A DNA stretch of 5,237 bases, taken from Rhodospirillales bacterium. GTDB lineage: Bacteria > Pseudomonadota > Alphaproteobacteria > Acetobacterales > Acetobacteraceae. The position numbers and the translations under genes were made by a program. The DNA is taken from positions 1 through 5,237 of the forward strand of contig JAGWOU010000176.1 of assembly GCA_028870815.1 (NCBI GenBank), read 5' to 3'. Position 1 is the first letter of the stretch, and the number at the start of each line of letters is the position of its first letter. Of this stretch, positions 4,531 through 5,237 are shown piece by piece. Below the pieces are notes generated by a model. The model made no database searches. It was given only the letters and a program-made list of their open reading frames with translations, and was not told the DNA's origin.

Positions 4531-4641
4531 ATGACGTGGAATCCGCTTTGGCTGTCTGATAAGCAATGGGTGGTGGTTGAGATCTACCTGCCCCGTGATG
4601 CTCACGAAAAGGTGCGGATTGATGACCGCCGCCCGGTTTAA
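4531..4641 (+). pseudogene. N-terminal fragment of an IS5-type transposase
   Basis: The frame encodes 36 residues and then stops. It begins MTWNPLWLSDKQWVVVEIYL and continues PRDAHEKVRIDDRRPV. This matches the usual start of IS5-family (DDE) transposases: (L/T)(S/T)Dx(Q/E)W, then LP, then the basic V/RxDDRR block, which is normally followed by a conserved ING/SG-I-xxxLxxGxxWRDLP region. That region and all catalytic DDE residues are missing. The similarity breaks at about 4638, immediately before TAA. A strong GGAGGAGG (4521-4528) precedes the ATG, as expected for the intact element's own start. The left terminal inverted repeat should lie somewhere in 4410-4530, but without the right end I cannot define it. 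The fragment is inactive and marks past transposition and deletion or recombination downstream of the reductase operon. Confidence 0.65.
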
Positions 4642-4928
4642 AACCAAGCCCGACTTGGCATAAAAATTCTCAGGCAGGCTGATTTCACGCAACATTTGAG
4701 CAGCCTGGGTGCCATTTTTTGCCTCTAAAGGCTTTTCAAAGCACGATTTTAAGTAGAACAAGGTGGCTTTTTGAAATATGATTTATTTCTGGGGAGGAGG
4801 CGAGGGTCTTTTAGTTAATGGGACGTCGGTTCATTAAAAAGACAAGATAATCGTTTTGTTCTGAGGTCATAGCTTTTTGCGCCGATTGTGGGTAGCACAT
4901 TCGCATCGAAGCGCACATTATATGTGAA
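4642..4928. other. AT-rich sequence without a supported gene
   Basis: No complete gene is seen. The stretch is clearly more AT-rich than the redox operon. A minus-strand frame crosses it (4486-4761), and part of its translation looks protein-like (TQAAQMLREISLPENF). It starts only at a TTG, has no ribosome binding site and runs into the transposase fragment, so at best it is a relic of a gene cut by the insertion sequence. A small CCAAG-N5-CTTGG dyad (4644-4658), followed on the minus strand by TTTT, could be part of that relic. Upstream of the regulator a GATAAT (4846-4851) is a possible -10 box, but I see no matching -35. Confidence 0.4.
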
Positions 4929-5237
4929 ATGGAAGTGATGCGTATCGTCAAGCCAATCATCGCTGTCATTGATGATAGTTCCACAAACAGGCAAATTTAC
5001 GCCCGTTTGTCTAGGAAGCTGGGCATTGACATACAAGTAAAGACTTTTGAGGATCCGCAACATTTTATTGATTGGCTGTCGGTTAACCAAGCGGATTTGA
5101 TCATCACCGATTATAAAATGCCCGTTATGTCCGGCGACAAGCTGATAGCGCATATCCGCGCGAGCAATCCGAATGTGCCGATAATCGTCGTTACAGCCTA
5201 TCACGACAGGAATTACCGTGTTGCCTCGCTGGAAGCT
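4929..5237 (+). CDS. Response regulator receiver domain (partial, runs off right edge)
   Basis: This is the first 103 residues of a CheY-like receiver domain in a two-component response regulator. The acidic pair D15-D16 (IAVIDDSS) binds Mg2+. D61 in DLIITDYKMP is the phosphate-accepting aspartate, followed by the conserved Met-Pro, a turn (MSGD) and the switch Thr89 in PIIVVTAYHDR. The conserved Lys would lie just beyond the window. The wording around these motifs (NRxxY after the DD pair, TDYKMPxMxG, VVTAYxDRxxRxxxLEA) resembles receivers attached to HD-GYP cyclic-di-GMP phosphodiesterases (RpfG-like). The output domain is not visible, so this is a suggestion only. The ATG at 4929 is the most upstream start after an in-frame TAG (4893-4895). 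The ATG at 4938 is an alternative, and neither has a good Shine-Dalgarno. Its lower GC differs from the redox operon, suggesting a separate origin. Confidence 0.87.
   Translation, partial: MEVMRIVKPIIAVIDDSSTNRQIYARLSRKLGIDIQVKTFEDPQHFIDWLSVNQADLIITDYKMPVMSGDKLIAHIRASNPNVPIIVVTAYHDRNYRVASLEA

Noticed and set aside
1570..4684. 11-bp direct repeat GCAGGCTGATT at 1570-1580 and 4674-4684, considered as module-flanking duplication
   Set aside because: A few 11-bp matches are expected by chance in 5.2 kb, and the copies do not coincide with the umuC break or the transposase break.
4486..4761. Minus-strand frame of 91 residues across the transposase fragment
   Set aside because: It has a TTG start without a ribosome binding site and reads through the antisense of the transposase stub. 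Only the part beyond 4642 could be a gene relic.
4815..5204. Minus-strand frame opposite the response regulator
   Set aside because: The plus-strand frame carries all receiver-domain motifs, so this is a shadow.
1..5237. CRISPR array, tRNA or rRNA genes
   Set aside because: No regularly spaced repeats and no tRNA or rRNA signatures were seen on either strand.

Overview
The window looks like a mosaic accessory segment (plasmid, genomic island or integrative element) from a proteobacterium, most likely an alphaproteobacterium. That placement is an inference. It rests on a GC-rich redox operon of a type common in alphaproteobacteria, an NsrR-type Rrf2 regulator, a UmuC tail, an IS5-type transposase stub and the start of a receiver-domain regulator resembling HD-GYP-linked ones. 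There are no rRNA, tRNA or CRISPR features.

Left part (1-1660), leftward. A poorly characterised gene cluster appears to start from a TATAAT-containing promoter near 1580. It runs through two overlapping genes of unknown function (87 and 162 residues, joined by a TAATG stop/start overlap). One or two very small possible ORFs follow, then the N-terminus of an Ala/Pro/Glu-rich protein that leaves the window. Just upstream of the promoter lie two inverted DnaA-box-like sequences and an AT-rich patch, which could be an origin-like or operator region.

Middle left (1655-2143). The leftward C-terminal end of a umuC (DNA polymerase V subunit) gene is present without its catalytic part. About 240 bases of inverted-repeat-rich sequence without a convincing gene follow, and a recombination junction probably lies here.

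Centre (2144-4409), the best understood module. An NsrR-like Rrf2 regulator reads leftward. Divergent from it is a two-gene operon: a putidaredoxin/adrenodoxin-type [2Fe-2S] ferredoxin and its FAD-dependent NAD(P)H:ferredoxin reductase, overlapping by a TTGA stop/start. The two transcription units share a compact region in which two identical 13-bp palindromes each cover the -35 box of one promoter and the start-site region of the other. This suggests one Fe-S-sensing repressor controls both directions. The terminal oxidase (a P450 or other acceptor) is not in the window.

Right part (4410-5237). The first 36 codons of an IS5-type transposase, with a strong ribosome binding site, break off at about 4638. 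They are followed by AT-rich sequence without a convincing gene, then the first 103 codons of a receiver-domain response regulator that runs off the end.
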